Shown here piece by piece: positions 45,919 through 45,983 of a stretch of DNA of 45,983 bases; within the stretch, counting starts at the first letter, position 1; every line of letters begins with the position of its first letter. Source of the DNA: Alphaproteobacteria bacterium MarineAlpha9_Bin7 (GTDB lineage: Bacteria > Pseudomonadota > Alphaproteobacteria > UBA7887); NCBI GenBank assembly GCA_002938115.1, contig PTKD01000001.1:1-45983 (forward strand), written 5' to 3'. Both the position numbers and the translations under genes were made by a program. A model generated the notes under the pieces. That model was not told the DNA's origin. It ran no database searches and was given only the letters and a program-made list of their open reading frames with translations.

Positions 45919-45983
45919 ATGAAAATCGTGAAACGGACACTTGTGATGGCAATTTTAGCAGGGCCAAGAGCAATTGGTACCCT
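45919..45983 (+). CDS. Start of a probable exported protein, cut by window edge
   Basis: The last 65 bases hold an ATG followed by 20 codons with a basic start (MKIVKRT) and a hydrophobic run (LVMAILAG), which looks like the beginning of a signal peptide. It would be transcribed away from the epimerase operon. A solute-binding protein of a transporter would be common in such a place, but this is a guess. Confidence 0.35.
   Translation, partial: MKIVKRTLVMAILAGPRAIGT

Overview
The window looks like a piece of chromosome from a free-living, Gram-negative alphaproteobacterium, possibly an uncultured Rhodospirillales-like marine lineage. Pointers are the order uvrC-pgsA-mobB-moeA-moaD-moaE, thioredoxin reductase followed by a LysR regulator, a DUF6494 protein, and separate ccmH and ccmI genes at the end of a full cytochrome c maturation operon. 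Base composition is balanced by eye. Genes are tightly packed with many 4-base start/stop overlaps. I saw no rRNA, tRNA, CRISPR array, phage or insertion sequence. The taxonomic placement is inference.

Layout. 1-1.7 kb: an SDR oxidoreductase and a small cupin. 1.7-8.6 kb (minus): a tight five-gene run of CDP-alcohol phosphatidyltransferase, YceI, membrane sulfatase/phosphoglycerol-transferase-like protein, GH17-GT2 fusion glucan synthase and mtnA. 8.7-13.8 kb: four plus-strand genes (zinc-free MDR dehydrogenase, PTPS-like T-fold protein, GT4 glycosyltransferase, methyltransferase) meeting two minus-strand genes (RibD-type reductase, creatininase/ArfB-type hydrolase). 13.8-14.4 kb: a gap with apparent remnants of a gene. 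14.4-16.3 kb: trxB and a LysR regulator. 16.3-22.3 kb (minus): aspartate aminotransferase, a molybdopterin oxidoreductase, msrP, a HAD phosphatase and a class IV aminotransferase. 22.5-32.7 kb (plus): class I aminotransferase, uvrB, a PTR1-type pteridine reductase, folB, a gap with DnaA-box-like sites, uvrC, pgsA, mobB, moeA, moaD, moaE. 32.7-35.3 kb (minus): DUF6494, iron alcohol dehydrogenase, ilvE. 35.4-42.5 kb (plus): ccmABCDEFGHI. 42.5-45.8 kb (minus): epimerase, metallo-beta-lactamase-fold hydrolase, acyl-CoA synthetase; a signal-peptide gene begins at the right edge.

How parts fit. The molybdenum cofactor genes could supply the two molybdoenzymes of the window. The ccm genes form a complete System I for covalent heme attachment. 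The best candidate for an undescribed system is 8.7-13.8 kb, with the divergent operon as a possible partner. It joins relatives of pterin and pyrimidine-nucleotide enzymes (PTPS fold, RibD reductase, creatininase/ArfB fold) with a glycosyltransferase, a methyltransferase and a zinc-free dehydrogenase. Its PTPS-like member has lost the classical catalytic residues. I infer a pathway to a modified, glycosylated pterin- or pyrimidine-type metabolite; the product is unknown.
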